This document shows positions 35,864 through 44,862 of a DNA stretch of 64,000 nt, piece by piece. The DNA is from an uncultured Bacillaceae bacterium (GTDB taxonomy: Bacteria; Bacillota; Bacilli; Bacillales; Bacillaceae_L): the NCBI GenBank assembly GCA_947497585.1, contig CANMHG010000001.1:682001-746000 (forward strand), read 5' to 3'. Each line of letters starts with the position of its first letter. Within the stretch, counting starts at the first letter, position 1. The position numbers and the translations under genes were made by a program. The notes under the pieces were generated by a model. The model made no database searches and had not been told where the DNA came from. It saw only the letters and a list, made by a program, of their open reading frames with translations.

Positions 35864-37333
35864 TTAGGATATGTTGTTTTCGGTTAGTTTCTGTTTTGCT
35901 TCATTTGTTTTAGGTATTGTGATAGATACTGTTGTTCCTTTGTTTTGAATGCTCTTGATTATAAAGTTCCCGTTGTGATTATGGATAATTTTTTTACTTA
36001 CCATAATGCCTAGCCCTGTTCCTTCTGCTTTTGTTGTGAAGAAGGGATTTCCTATTTGTTTCATGTTTTCCTTTGAAATGCCAACACCCTCATCAATAAT
36101 GGTAAGTGAAATTGTTGAGTTGTCACTTTCAAGTTTTACATATATTTTCCCACCATCTGGTGTTGCTTCGATTGAGTTTTTTATAACATTAACTAAAACT
36201 TGTTTGATTTGATTTTCCTCACAAGTGGTTAGAAAGTTGTTGCCTACGATAGCTGTGAGTATTTCAATATTTTTTAAAACGGCTTGTGTTTTTAATAAAG
36301 TAACCACACTATGTAAAACATTAGATAAATCGCTAGAGGTAAATTTAACTAAATGTGGTTTTGATAAGACCATAAACTCGCTGACGATGAAATTGATTCT
36401 ATCGATTTCATCCATCATGATTGTTAAATACTCTTTATTTGTTTTGTCCCTCGTCTTTTGATAGATGATTTTTGTGAAGCCTTTTAGCGAGGTTAACGGG
36501 TTACGAATTTCATGAGCAACACCTGATGCTAGCTCTCCTACAAGCGATAGCTTTTCTGACTCTTTTAATTTCCTCTCCGTTTCCCGAAGTTCTTTAATAT
36601 GCATAATCAACTTTTTATCTAAAAAAGCGCTTGATACAAACATAATGAATAACACAATTATAGCTGGTAGACCTATAAATGAACTAAGTGTTTCTGCGGT
36701 GATTTCATAGTAAGTAAAGTAATCTTCAGGTATAGGGTCATTGTAAAAATGTGTCCCCCACATTCCACTATAATGCATGCCTGATATTCCGATTCCCATT
36801 AAAATACTACTAATAATTCGATGACCAATTCGGACGGAATATTTATCATTAAAGAAAAATAATAACCACAATGCACCAAAAGCAGCAGTCATCGCGATTA
36901 ATGTTGAAATCGTAACAAACAGTGGATCGTATTGAATGATATAATTCACACTTAATGCACTAAGTCCAACATAATGCATACTTGATATACCTGCACCCAT
37001 TAACAAACTTGCGATGATTAATCGTAGTAGATTTGTTTTCATTATCAAAAAGGCAATTCCCGTTCCTAAAATAGAACAAATCATAGAAAGTAAGACTAGC
37101 CTCATATCATAAACCAAATCACCCGGCATTTCCATGGCTACCATTCCAACGAAATGCATAATCCAAATACCTATGCCCATTACAACAGCACAGCAAATCA
37201 ACCATTTCTTATACATTATTTCATTAAACTCTATCATCTTCCATCTAAGGTCTAAGGCTATATAAGAAAAGATAATCCCAATAAATATTGAGAATACGAA
37301 CCAGTAAATATTATATGAACCTATATGTTCCAT
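35864..37333 (-). CDS. MHYT-domain membrane sensor histidine kinase
   Basis: 489 aa. Seven membrane segments in the first ~250 residues form an MHYT domain, recognised by repeated motifs MHFVGM, MHYVGL and MHYSGM whose His/Met are proposed to bind copper and sense gases. A HisKA domain (GELASGVAHEIRNPLTSLKGF) and HATPase (N box NVIKNSIEATPDGG, G1 DEGVGIS, G2 GTGLGIMVSKK) follow. No response regulator is adjacent. Catalytic part is close to sporulation kinases. TAGGGGA precedes the ATG. Confidence 0.87.
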   Translation of the reverse strand: MEHIGSYNIYWFVFSIFIGIIFSYIALDLRWKMIEFNEIMYKKWLICCAVVMGIGIWIMHFVGMVAMEMPGDLVYDMRLVLLSMICSILGTGIAFLIMKTNLLRLIIASLLMGAGISSMHYVGLSALSVNYIIQYDPLFVTISTLIAMTAAFGALWLLFFFNDKYSVRIGHRIISSILMGIGISGMHYSGMWGTHFYNDPIPEDYFTYYEITAETLSSFIGLPAIIVLFIMFVSSAFLDKKLIMHIKELRETERKLKESEKLSLVGELASGVAHEIRNPLTSLKGFTKIIYQKTRDKTNKEYLTIMMDEIDRINFIVSEFMVLSKPHLVKFTSSDLSNVLHSVVTLLKTQAVLKNIEILTAIVGNNFLTTCEENQIKQVLVNVIKNSIEATPDGGKIYVKLESDNSTISLTIIDEGVGISKENMKQIGNPFFTTKAEGTGLGIMVSKKIIHNHNGNFIIKSIQNKGTTVSITIPKTNEAKQKLTENNIS

Positions 37334-37445
37334 GAGTGAATCCCCTATCCCGATATATTCCTAATCTAGCATAGCCTTATAACTGGAAATATATAAGAAA
37401 AATAGGAAGTTAGTACGAGTAAGATGCTCACTATTAAATAATTAA

Positions 37446-37497
37446 AGGACCTGAGCCCTAGTGCACTACCGCTTTAACGCACCGGGGGTCAGGCCCC
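37446..37497. repeat. REP-like palindrome, copy 2
   Basis: Degenerate left arm (GGACCTGAGCCC) and intact right arm ACCGGGGGTCAGGCCCC; 12 bp from the htpG stop codon, followed by AAAAGACACAATT, also found next to copy 5. Confidence 0.8.
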
Positions 37498-37508
37498 AAA
37501 AGACACAA

Positions 37509-39389
37509 TTAAACCATCACTTTACAGATGTCGTTTGTAAATTCGACTGGGTCACCTACAGGGAGACCTTCAATTAGTAGCGCCTGGTTGTAAAGTAGGT
37601 TTGTGTATAGGTTTAGTTTTTCTTTGTCATGTTCAAATGCATTTTTTAACGATTTGAACACGTCATGATTTGTATTGATTTCAAGGATTTTATCAGCTTT
37701 AATGTTTTGGTTATCCGGCATTGCTGCTAGGATTTTTTCCATTTCGATTGTTACTTCCCCTTCTGTTGCTAGGCATACAGGGTGTGTTCTCAATCGTTTG
37801 GAAACACGTACGTCTTTCACTTTACCTGCTAATAACTCTTTCATGTAATCAAACAGCTCTTTGTTTTCGTTGGTTTCTTGTTCTGTATTCTCTTTGTTAT
37901 CCTCTTGCTCTATTCCAAGGTCACCGCTAGAAACAGACTTAAATTCTTTCTCTTTGTATGTCATTAACATACGAATTGCAAATTCGTCGATGTCATCTGT
38001 GAAGTACAGGATTTCATAACCTTTTTCAGCTACTAGCTCGGTTTGAGGCAATTTCTCAATTCTTGCATGAGACTCACCCGCAGCATAGTAAATGTATTTT
38101 TGGTCTTCTGGCATTCTTGAAACATACTCATCTAATGTAACCATCTTCTTTTCTGTTGAAGAATAGAACATTAATAAATCCTGAAGAACGTCTTTATTGC
38201 TTCCAAAATCACTATAGACACCGTATTTTAACTGTCTACCAAATGACTTATAGAATTCATCGTATTTTTCTCTCTCATTTTTCAACAGAGCTTGCAGTTC
38301 ACTCTTAATCTTCTTATTGATGTTTTTAGCTATAAGCTTTAGTTGGCGATCATGTTGAAGCATTTCACGAGAGATATTCAGTGATAAATCTTCTGAGTCA
38401 ACTAATCCTTTTACAAAGCTAAAGTAATCAGGTACTAGGTCAGCACACTTGTTCATGATTAAAACACCATTCGAATACAACTCTAAGCCTTTTTCATATT
38501 CTTTTGAGTAAAAATCATATGGCGTTTTTTCAGGAATATATAAAATCGCATTGTATCGGATTGTACCATCTACACTAATATGAACATGCTTTAGAGGCTT
38601 ATCAAATCCATAATGCTTTTCATTGTAAAACTTTTCATAATCTTCATCCGTTAGTTCATTCTTATTCTTTTTCCAGATTGGAACCATGCTGTTGATTGTT
38701 TTTTCTTCAACAACTTGCTCGTACTCGCCTTCTGTTCCCTCTTTAGGTTTGCTCTCCGTTTCATCCATTTTAATTGGATAACGAATGAAATCTGAGTATT
38801 TTTTAATAATTGATTTTAGTTGATATTCTTCTAGATACTCATCATAGCTTTCATCTTCTGTGTTTTCTTTGATTGTTAACGTAATTTCAGTTCCTACAGT
38901 ATCTTTCGTTGTTGGTGCAATTGTGTATCCATCCGCACCCTTTGATTCCCATTTAAACGCCTCATCGCTGCCTAATGCCTTACTTACAACTGTAACGACA
39001 TCGGCTACCATGAAGGCTGCGTAGAAACCAACACCAAATTGACCGATAATATCATGTCCATCTTTAATTTCATTTTCATTTTTAAATGCTAAAGAACCAC
39101 TCTTTGCAATAACACCTAAGTTATTTTCAAGTTCTTCTTTTGTCATTCCGATACCTGTGTCAGTAATCGTTAGCGTTCTATTTTCTTTATTCGCTGTAAC
39201 TTTTATGTAGTAGCTGTCTTTATCAAAACTCAATGACTCATCTGTTAGAGCTTTGTAGTAAAGTTTATCAATTGCGTCACTTGCATTTGAAATTAATTCC
39301 CTCAAGAATACTTCACGTTTCGAGTAGATAGAATTAATCATCATTTCTAATAATCTTTTAGATTCTGCTTTAAATTGTTTTTTAGCCAT
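37509..39389 (-). CDS. htpG: Molecular chaperone HtpG (Hsp90)
   Basis: 626 aa, the usual Bacillus HtpG length. N-terminal GHKL ATPase with [22 protein letters not shown] and [15 protein letters not shown], then middle domain (about 230-490) containing the catalytic-loop Arg and a C-terminal dimerisation domain. Cytosolic heat-shock chaperone. The ATG (MAKKQF) lies 8 nt after AAGGAG; an in-frame ATG six codons upstream overlaps that site. A perfect CIRCE element lies 46 bp upstream, so HrcA control is expected. Confidence 0.95.
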   Translation of the reverse strand: MAKKQFKAESKRLLEMMINSIYSKREVFLRELISNASDAIDKLYYKALTDESLSFDKDSYYIKVTANKENRTLTITDTGIGMTKEELENNLGVIAKSGSLAFKNENEIKDGHDIIGQFGVGFYAAFMVADVVTVVSKALGSDEAFKWESKGADGYTIAPTTKDTVGTEITLTIKENTEDESYDEYLEEYQLKSIIKKYSDFIRYPIKMDETESKPKEGTEGEYEQVVEEKTINSMVPIWKKNKNELTDEDYEKFYNEKHYGFDKPLKHVHISVDGTIRYNAILYIPEKTPYDFYSKEYEKGLELYSNGVLIMNKCADLVPDYFSFVKGLVDSEDLSLNISREMLQHDRQLKLIAKNINKKIKSELQALLKNEREKYDEFYKSFGRQLKYGVYSDFGSNKDVLQDLLMFYSSTEKKMVTLDEYVSRMPEDQKYIYYAAGESHARIEKLPQTELVAEKGYEILYFTDDIDEFAIRMLMTYKEKEFKSVSSGDLGIEQEDNKENTEQETNENKELFDYMKELLAGKVKDVRVSKRLRTHPVCLATEGEVTIEMEKILAAMPDNQNIKADKILEINTNHDVFKSLKNAFEHDKEKLNLYTNLLYNQALLIEGLPVGDPVEFTNDICKVMV

Positions 39390-39435
39390 AACTAGATCTC
39401 CTTCCACAACGATTATTTCTTATTTTACATATTAA

Positions 39436-39462
39436 TTAGCACTCATTCAAGGAGAGTGCTAA
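39436..39462. promoter_or_regulatory. CIRCE element (HrcA operator) upstream of htpG
   Basis: TTAGCACTC-N9-GAGTGCTAA, all 18 arm positions matching the consensus. It sits in the leader of htpG. In B. subtilis HrcA/CIRCE controls dnaK and groE operons and htpG lacks it. Confidence 0.95.
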
Positions 39463-39511
39463 TTTTCACTATTTTTTAATTATCACAAAAATAAAATTCT
39501 GTCAATAAAAA

Positions 39512-39547
39512 AATGCAAGTAACTGTTATTGAAACAGGTTTCTTGCA
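39512..39547 (-). terminator. Terminator of the HesB-like gene
   Basis: Stem GCAAG-AAAC-TGTT/AACAGTTACTTGC (mismatches at two positions) followed on the minus strand by ATTTTTTTATT. Confidence 0.8.
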
Positions 39548-39556
39548 TAGGCTCTT

Positions 39557-39844
39557 TTATACCCGAAGGACAGTAAACTCTCCTCCACCTAATAGCTTTT
39601 TCGTGTAATCAATCTTTGCAGAATCAAAGTATACTTTATCTTTTTCATGTACAAGGAACTGTATGCCATCTTGCTCAGTCATTTCATCATTTTGTAAAGC
39701 TGACTCCTCCAGAGCCAGGCGAAGTTGTGGGCCCCCTCAGCCAATTCCCATTGTTAATCGAATAAAAGGTTTCTTCCCTTCATCTATAACGTCTTGGACT
39801 TCTGACTTGATTTTATCAATTGCCGCTTGAGTTACTTTAACCAT
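39557..39844 (-). CDS. HesB-like protein with in-frame UGA, probable selenoprotein
   Basis: 95 codons reading through TGA at codon 36 (39737-39739). Both sides belong to one HesB/IscA-like protein: VKVTQAAIDKIKSEVQDVIDEGKKPFIRLTMGIG, then the UGA, then GGPQLRLALEESALQNDEM...VYFDSAKIDYTKKLLGGGEFTVLRV. The UGA takes the place of the conserved metal-binding Cys in the motif G-x-C-GGPQ. Family members with Sec there are known (HesB-related selenoproteins). GGGAGG precedes the ATG and a SECIS-like hairpin follows the UGA. Role: iron-sulfur cluster handling by family; untested. If no Sec machinery exists, this would be a pseudogene. Confidence 0.82.
39698..39742 (-). promoter_or_regulatory. Candidate bacterial SECIS element
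   Basis: On the mRNA the UGA is followed by a hairpin: ACUUC/GGAGU plus CC/GG with one G-A mismatch, and a 7-nt loop UGGCUCU beginning 20 nt after the UGA, with G at its second position. Both meet published bSECIS rules (loop 16-37 nt away, G in first two positions). An outer helix pairs GGCUGA with UCAGCU. Confidence 0.6.
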
Positions 39845-39902
39845 TACAATTCCTCCCTTGTCCTTAGTTTAGACTACTACTTATTATTGATACAAATAAA
39901 AG

Positions 39903-39949
39903 AGCCTGACTTACAGCGTAAGTAATCCTAGACGCATGGAAATCAGGCT
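39903..39949 (-). other. Leader hairpin upstream of the HesB-like gene
   Basis: Outer stem AGCCTGA/TCAGGCT encloses a smaller hairpin CTTAC/GTAAG; on the minus strand CTCTTTTATTTG follows. It could be an attenuator of the HesB-like gene or the terminator of a transcript coming from the right. Confidence 0.4.
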
Positions 39950-40025
39950 ACCTTCTGTTTCGTATAAAATGGACCAATGAGATGGATAATAATAGCGTAT
40001 TTTATTTTACATAGGAGGTACACAA

Positions 40026-40169
40026 TTGGAAAAAGAAACGTTTCAACCAAAGGATACTGGAAAATTAACGAATAAACATTACGGAATGGAAGATGACAAA
40101 CGATCTGAAGAAGCACTAACTGACCATGGCACAGTTAACATGAAGTCAGTTGTTGACAAAGAAAAGTAG
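40026..40169 (+). CDS. Small hydrophilic protein (47 aa)
   Basis: 47 aa, TTG start with AGGAGGT 6 nt upstream. Highly charged, no membrane segment (KLTNKHYGMEDDKRSEEALTDHGTVNMKSVVDKEK). Not recognised; the composition is like that of small sporulation or stress proteins but this is not evidence of function. Ends at a terminator hairpin. Confidence 0.55.
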   Translation: MEKETFQPKDTGKLTNKHYGMEDDKRSEEALTDHGTVNMKSVVDKEK

Positions 40170-40201
40170 AAAATCAAATAGATAAGTTTTCATGAAGATA
40201 G

Positions 40202-40240
40202 ATAGCTTGGATTCTTATCGTCCAGGCTATTTCTTTTTCC
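40202..40240 (+). terminator. Terminator after the 47-aa gene
   Basis: Stem ATAGCTTGGA/TCCAGGCTAT (one G-T pair), 9-nt loop, then TTCTTTTT. Confidence 0.78.
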
Positions 40241-40246
40241 ACTCCT

Positions 40247-40417
40247 CTAAAAAGATTTAAACAACGCATTGAAAACAATGAGCAAAATTAAAATTGTCAC
40301 AACAAGAATGACTTCCCCATTACTGGCCTCAGTTTCTACCTTCTTCTGTTGTTTAATCCTTCTATACTTTGCTTGAATTTGTTTTCGTAATTGTCTTCTT
40401 TTTTCATCTCGTTTCAT
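40247..40417 (-). CDS. Small tail-anchored membrane protein (56 aa)
   Basis: 56 aa. A strongly basic, helical N-terminal half (MKRDEKRRQLRKQIQAKYRRIKQQKK) and a C-terminal membrane helix (VILVVTILILLIVFNALF) ending SF, so N-in with a tail anchor. AAAAGGAG lies 6 nt before the ATG. Family not recognised. Confidence 0.6.
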   Translation of the reverse strand: MKRDEKRRQLRKQIQAKYRRIKQQKKVETEASNGEVILVVTILILLIVFNALFKSF

Positions 40418-40563
40418 CTCAGACTCCTTTTTTCAGATTAAATTAGTTTTACGTTCTAATCTAACGAAAAAGTAGTACAGTTCTAGATTTTTTTGAGTAT
40501 ACATTCTTGTCTTTTTCTCTTATCATCCGTTACCATTAAAAGATAAGGAGACGTGATAATATA

Positions 40564-41256
40564 ATGTCGAAAAATCGAATTGTAATATCATACAGTGGTG
40601 GTAAGGATTCTACACTAGCTTTGCACCGAATCATTCAATCTGGAGAATGGATTGTTGACTCGCTGTTGGTTACGTTAAATGAAGAAAACAAACGAACAAG
40701 CATGCATGGTGTTAGGGAGAGTTTGTTGAATGCTCAGGCAAAAGCATTAGGAATCCCTTTACGTAAAGTATATATCCCACCTACTTGTACGAATGAACAA
40801 TATGAGAAAATTATGGGGAAAGCACTAGAAGAAATCCAACAAGACAGTATTTCTTATATCATGTTTGGAGATATTCACTTGGAGGATGTAAAGGCATATC
40901 GAGAAAAAATGCTTGTTAACACTTCTATAACGTCCATTTTTCCATTATGGGGAGAAGATTCCCCATTACTAATAAACGAGTTTTTGGACTTAGGATTTAA
41001 GACAGTAATTACATGTGTTGACGGTGAACAATTAGACCCGTCATTCGTTGGAAGAGTGATTGATAAAGGTTTTCTTGCTGAACTACCTTCAAGTGTAGAC
41101 CCATGCGGAGAAAATGGTGAATTTCACACCTTCGTGTTTGATGGTCCTCTCTTTTCTAAAAAGATTGAATTCATCATCTCGGATGAAACAACGATTACTC
41201 AAGACCTATTCACAGGCAAAGATCGATTCTACTATGTCGACCTAAATGGGGCCTGA
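40564..41256 (+). CDS. Dph6-related ATP-pyrophosphatase (diphthine-ammonia-ligase-like)
   Basis: 230 aa. PP-loop motif VISYSGGKDSTLALHRI at the N-terminus and the second family block CVDGEQLDPSFVGRVIDKGF...DPCGENGEFHTFVFDGPLF identify the MJ0570/Dph6-like family. In eukaryotes Dph6 amidates diphthine on EF2; bacteria lack diphthamide, so the bacterial substrate is unknown. AAGGAG precedes the ATG. Its stop codon lies inside a REP-like palindrome, so the last residues (NGA) are encoded by the repeat. Confidence 0.82.
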   Translation: MSKNRIVISYSGGKDSTLALHRIIQSGEWIVDSLLVTLNEENKRTSMHGVRESLLNAQAKALGIPLRKVYIPPTCTNEQYEKIMGKALEEIQQDSISYIMFGDIHLEDVKAYREKMLVNTSITSIFPLWGEDSPLLINEFLDLGFKTVITCVDGEQLDPSFVGRVIDKGFLAELPSSVDPCGENGEFHTFVFDGPLFSKKIEFIISDETTITQDLFTGKDRFYYVDLNGA

Positions 41257-41298
41257 CCCCCAGTACGTTAACGCATTAACGCGCCGGGGTCAGGCCCC
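41248..41298. repeat. REP-like palindrome, copy 3
   Basis: GGGGCCTGACCCCC left arm, right arm GCGCCGGGGTCAGGCCCC, centre ACGTTAACGCATTAACG. The TGA of the left arm terminates the Dph6-like gene. Followed by AAATTT as in copies 1 and 4. Confidence 0.9.
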
Positions 41299-41305
41299 AA
41301 ATTTC

Positions 41306-41473
41306 TTAGTTGTTTGTCATTGTCTTGAAGGCATCTGTTTTTACCATTTTTAGTAGAAAGTCGTCTGTGGCTTCATTATCTTTATGTACGACATGCATAG
41401 ATCCATCTGGTTCAGTATGATTTGTCGTTGTTTCGTTTTGTTCGTTTTCATTGTTCATATTTTGTTCTGTCAC
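41306..41473 (-). CDS. Small Asn/Glu/Thr-rich protein (55 aa)
   Basis: 55 aa, GTG start 8 nt after GGAGG (an ATG five codons upstream overlaps the ribosome binding site). Low-complexity N-terminus (TEQNMNNENEQNETTTNHTEPDG), then HVVHKDNEATDDFLLKMVKTDAFKTMTNN. Soluble, family unknown. Confidence 0.5.
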   Translation of the reverse strand: MTEQNMNNENEQNETTTNHTEPDGSMHVVHKDNEATDDFLLKMVKTDAFKTMTNN

Positions 41474-41517
41474 ATTTATCACCTCCATGGATTTAGGATG
41501 TGTAAATATGACCTTAT

Positions 41518-42525
41518 TTAACCACTGTAACCCAGTAACTCTGAAGCAATTAGTTTATACGAGTTCGAACGGTCTTCGGGAGAGTGGGTTATTGTAACAA
41601 TCATGATTTCGTCTACTTTGTAGGTTTCATGTAGCTCGTTTATTTTTTTGCTAACTTCCTTAGAATTACCAATAATCATTTTACCATTCATTTTTTCTAC
41701 GGCCATTGTTTCTTCTTCTGTTAACAAGAACCGCTTAGCATCCTCTATTGACGGGACACCTTCATTCCCTTCGCCTCTACCTTTTTGGATCGACCATATT
41801 TGTGTACTTAAGGCAATCTCTTTTGCTTTTTCAGTTGTCTCTGCACAAATAACAGACACAGTTAAAGTTGTGTTCGGTTTATGTCTTTCTTTTCGAGGGA
41901 CAAAGGCATCTTTATATTGTTGGACAATTTGGACACCATCACTGTCACTCATAAACATCCCAAAGTTATATAACATTCCATTTTCCCCAGCAAGAATCGC
42001 ACTTTTTTTACTTGTTCCAAGTAGCCAAGGAGTAGGTGGAATCTCAGGGATTGGCTCTGCCTTAACTTTGGCGTATGGGTGATCCTTTGGAAAGTCGTTT
42101 TCTAAAAAATGTAGTAATTCCTTTACGGTAGTAGGCATCCTCCATACCTGTTGTAGAAAGTTTTCCGACAGAGCATTTGTCGCTTCAGCAGAACCTCCCG
42201 GTGCTCTTCCGATTCCCACATCAATCCGACCAGGAAATAAAGTTGCCAGTAGATTATAAACTTCAGCAACCTTATATGGCTTGTAATGAGGTAATAAAAC
42301 TGCACCACTTCCAATTCGAATAGTAGTTGTATTTGCACCAATGTAACTTAACATGACCTCTGGGGCTGAACATGCTAACCCAGATAAATCATGATGCTCA
42401 GCAATCCAATATCTTGTATAGCCAAGCTCTTCTCCAAGCATAGCTAAGTTTACCGACTCCTGTAATGCTTCTTTTGCTGTTTGATTTGAGGAAATAGGCG
42501 CTTGGTCTAGTATACTTATCCTCAT
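41518..42525 (-). CDS. LLM-class flavin-dependent oxidoreductase
   Basis: 335 aa luciferase-like monooxygenase-fold protein, beginning MRISILDQAPISSNQTAKEALQESVNLA and containing RYWIAEHHDL and IRIGSGAVLLPHYKPYKVAEVYNLL, signatures of the alkanal-monooxygenase-like group. It would use FMNH2 supplied in trans. Substrate unknown. GGGGAG precedes the ATG. Monocistronic. Confidence 0.85.
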   Translation of the reverse strand: MRISILDQAPISSNQTAKEALQESVNLAMLGEELGYTRYWIAEHHDLSGLACSAPEVMLSYIGANTTTIRIGSGAVLLPHYKPYKVAEVYNLLATLFPGRIDVGIGRAPGGSAEATNALSENFLQQVWRMPTTVKELLHFLENDFPKDHPYAKVKAEPIPEIPPTPWLLGTSKKSAILAGENGMLYNFGMFMSDSDGVQIVQQYKDAFVPRKERHKPNTTLTVSVICAETTEKAKEIALSTQIWSIQKGRGEGNEGVPSIEDAKRFLLTEEETMAVEKMNGKMIIGNSKEVSKKINELHETYKVDEIMIVTITHSPEDRSNSYKLIASELLGYSG

Positions 42526-42734
42526 TACTTTCTCCCCTTCTAACAGAGCTTAACTCCTTTAATATGTACGATAAGTTAGGAAAAGAATAGCATTTTGCCG
42601 TTACATAACACAATTTTTCCGCTTAAAGTTAATGGACCCCTCTCTTACTTTTCAATATCACACAATAAAAATTACACTCACGATTCTAACTACCCTTCAA
42701 TAAAATGTGTTATCAATATTTAGGAGGTAAAAGC

Positions 42735-43868
42735 ATGTGTAGGCTTTTTACCAATAACGATACCTCACTACCTAAAAATCTAAAAATAATAAAAAAAGAA
42801 TTAAAGAAAAAGAGAAAAAACTATACCCTTTCTTCAAAGGATCAGGCTATTATAAACGAAATTAAATCAATCACTCAAAAATACAACGTAAATAATATTA
42901 CTCGGACAATGGCCTATCTTGATTTCTATCAAGTTCACCCTGAAATCCATTGGGCCTTTTTAGCTCATATGGTGTCTAGAAATGCAGGATGGAATATGAC
43001 TGATTTAAAAGGAGAGTATTTGCCAAAAATCTTAACAGACAAAGAAATTAAATCTTTTTTTGATTTTATCGAGCGAGGTAATTGGTTGATTTTTCAGGAC
43101 GCTTTTCCACAATTTCTATTGTATGAGAAAAGTATTCAAACCGGAGAAAACCTCTTCTATTTACTACCTCACTTAAATGTGTCTGTGTTTATGGAGCCCA
43201 TCTGGAATCAGTTCCTTAAAAATAGAGATTCTTTCATGCTAACAGTCGCGTTAATTATCAATGAACAGAGCTATATAGAAAATAGATTAATGGAGAACAA
43301 CAGATTCAAACAGGAAGTTTTAAATACGTTTGAATTTAAATTGCAGGATTTACTATCGATGAATCATATACTTTTTCCATCTTCCCACAATACAAATAAC
43401 AAGCTGGTTGGCCAGACTGTCCGCCATTTTGACAGTCTAAATGAGCGGATATTATTAGGAAAGAGACTATACTCTGTCTTGTTTTCCGAGCAAAATCTAC
43501 CATCCATTGAAAAATGGGCAAAACAAACAGTCCATACAGGATCTAGAAAAGATTACTGGCCTCATATATTTAATAATATTGCCGAACTGGCTCCTGGTGG
43601 TAAGTTAAAGCCCCGGTTACAAAATTGTACTCTTACGAAAAGTGCACCAAGAATTTATAGTCCTGCAGTTGTTGCAGCTTGGGACAATCAACAGCACGAA
43701 CAGGCATCACTAGGTGATTGGTATAAGGATTATAATGTGCTTCAATACATGGAGGAATCTGAGGAAAAAGTAAATGGAGAAATTAAAGAGAATTATTGCA
43801 AAACAATAGAAAGACTTGAAATGGTTGCAATCTCAAAAAAAGTGATCAACTTTCTAGATAAAAATTAA
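42735..43868 (+). CDS. DUF2515 family protein (YppC-like)
   Basis: 377 aa. Helical protein with the recognisable N-terminal block NNITRTMAYLDFYQVHPEIHWAFLAHMVSRNAGWNMTDLKGEYL of the Bacillus YppC/DUF2515 family. Function not known. The ATG (MCRLF) follows AGGAGGT by 6 nt; an ATG ten codons upstream lies before that site and is rejected. Confidence 0.75.
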   Translation: MCRLFTNNDTSLPKNLKIIKKELKKKRKNYTLSSKDQAIINEIKSITQKYNVNNITRTMAYLDFYQVHPEIHWAFLAHMVSRNAGWNMTDLKGEYLPKILTDKEIKSFFDFIERGNWLIFQDAFPQFLLYEKSIQTGENLFYLLPHLNVSVFMEPIWNQFLKNRDSFMLTVALIINEQSYIENRLMENNRFKQEVLNTFEFKLQDLLSMNHILFPSSHNTNNKLVGQTVRHFDSLNERILLGKRLYSVLFSEQNLPSIEKWAKQTVHTGSRKDYWPHIFNNIAELAPGGKLKPRLQNCTLTKSAPRIYSPAVVAAWDNQQHEQASLGDWYKDYNVLQYMEESEEKVNGEIKENYCKTIERLEMVAISKKVINFLDKN

Positions 43869-43889
43869 AGGGGATCAAACATCCCCTCC
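43869..43889. terminator. Short hairpin between convergent genes
   Basis: AGGGGAT/ATCCCCT with a 5-nt loop, flanked by TCCTCTT on the right and AAA on the left. Confidence 0.6.
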
Positions 43890-43891
43890 TC

Positions 43892-44161
43892 TTACACTTC
43901 TTCATCAAGAATGGCATCAAACGCACTAGATACCTTATCAAACTCTTCATCGCTCTCGATAGCAGTGAAGTCACCATCTTCGTCCACTTTTAAAAAGAAA
44001 ACATCAATGTCTCCTTCTTCACCTTCTTGAAGGTCTTCAACAAAACTAACAGCTATATAATCCGTATTTTCAAGAGTAACGACTCCTAGCACCTCTACCT
44101 CTTGCTCTGTATCATTCTCATCTGTAATTGTAAATACTTCTCCAACTTCGATCTTTTCCAT
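43892..44161 (-). CDS. DUF1292 family protein (YrzB-like)
   Basis: 89 aa, very acidic, beta-rich: VGEVFTITDENDTEQEVEVLGVVTLENTDYIAVSFVED. Typical DUF1292 protein; Bacillus YrzB is a relative, usually found with yrrK/yrrL, which are not here. AGGAGG precedes the ATG. Function unknown. Confidence 0.78.
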   Translation of the reverse strand: MEKIEVGEVFTITDENDTEQEVEVLGVVTLENTDYIAVSFVEDLQEGEEGDIDVFFLKVDEDGDFTAIESDEEFDKVSSAFDAILDEEV

Positions 44162-44282
44162 ATTTTCTCCTCCTTATTTTGTGGTATTAAACTACATAAG
44201 TAATTCTATCTATTATTTTCCCAAACACAAGCAAATTAATGCTAAAAGAGGGATTTTTTTCATTTCACTTTATCACATTAAC

Positions 44283-44301
44283 GCACTGGGGGTCAGGCCC
44301 C
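44283..44301. repeat. REP-like half palindrome, copy 4
   Basis: Only the right arm GCACTGGGGGTCAGGCCCC remains, followed by AAATTTAG. It lies about 80 bp before the DUF2663 gene. Confidence 0.75.
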
Positions 44302-44378
44302 AAATTTAGTATTCTATGTTTTAGTTTAGTTAATATACATATAATACAAGCTTTTTTCCAGATAAGGAGGGATTATTC

Positions 44379-44843
44379 ATGTCTGCAAGTAACGCAGTAG
44401 CACCTTGGGAGCATCATGATTTTCACATATCCAAAGAGGACGAGGATTCAATAAACAGATTAATAGAGTTGAATGCAAAGCATAATAAAAAGAAGAGTCA
44501 GCATACGACTGTATTATATGCTTTTATCGTAATAGCTGGTATTACACTAATTAAGTATTTCTTCCCTGCAAGCTTTTTCGCGAACTTCTATTTAATAGAA
44601 GCATTTTTTCAAGATAAAAACCTAACAAGAGATTTATTTGTAAACGGTGCACTATTTTTCATCTCAAAGCTAACCTTTGACCTGCGCGAAAAAGCTAAAG
44701 AGGACTACCATTCCTTACGGGTTGAACTAGTAGATTTATCAAACAAAGAATGGTTAAAGAAATACGGCGAGGCCACAAATAGCCAAATCTATGAATACCT
44801 CTACACCCAACACAAAATTAGAATTAACCATAAAACAAAATAA
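44379..44843 (+). CDS. DUF2663 family membrane protein (YpbF-like)
   Basis: 154 aa with two or three membrane segments between residues 45 and 110 (TTVLYAFIVIAGITLIKYFFP...LFVNGALFFISKLTF) and a basic cytosolic tail. Order and length fit YpbF/DUF2663. AAGGAGGG precedes the ATG. Function unknown. Confidence 0.65.
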   Translation: MSASNAVAPWEHHDFHISKEDEDSINRLIELNAKHNKKKSQHTTVLYAFIVIAGITLIKYFFPASFFANFYLIEAFFQDKNLTRDLFVNGALFFISKLTFDLREKAKEDYHSLRVELVDLSNKEWLKKYGEATNSQIYEYLYTQHKIRINHKTK

Positions 44844-44862
44844 CTCTTAGCTTTTACACTTT

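Noticed and set aside
39557-39844. HesB-like gene as a simple nonsense pseudogene
   Set aside because: Considered, but the UGA falls exactly on the Cys position used for Sec in known relatives, the rest of the frame, ribosome binding site and terminator are intact, and a SECIS-like hairpin follows. It stays the alternative if Sec genes are absent.
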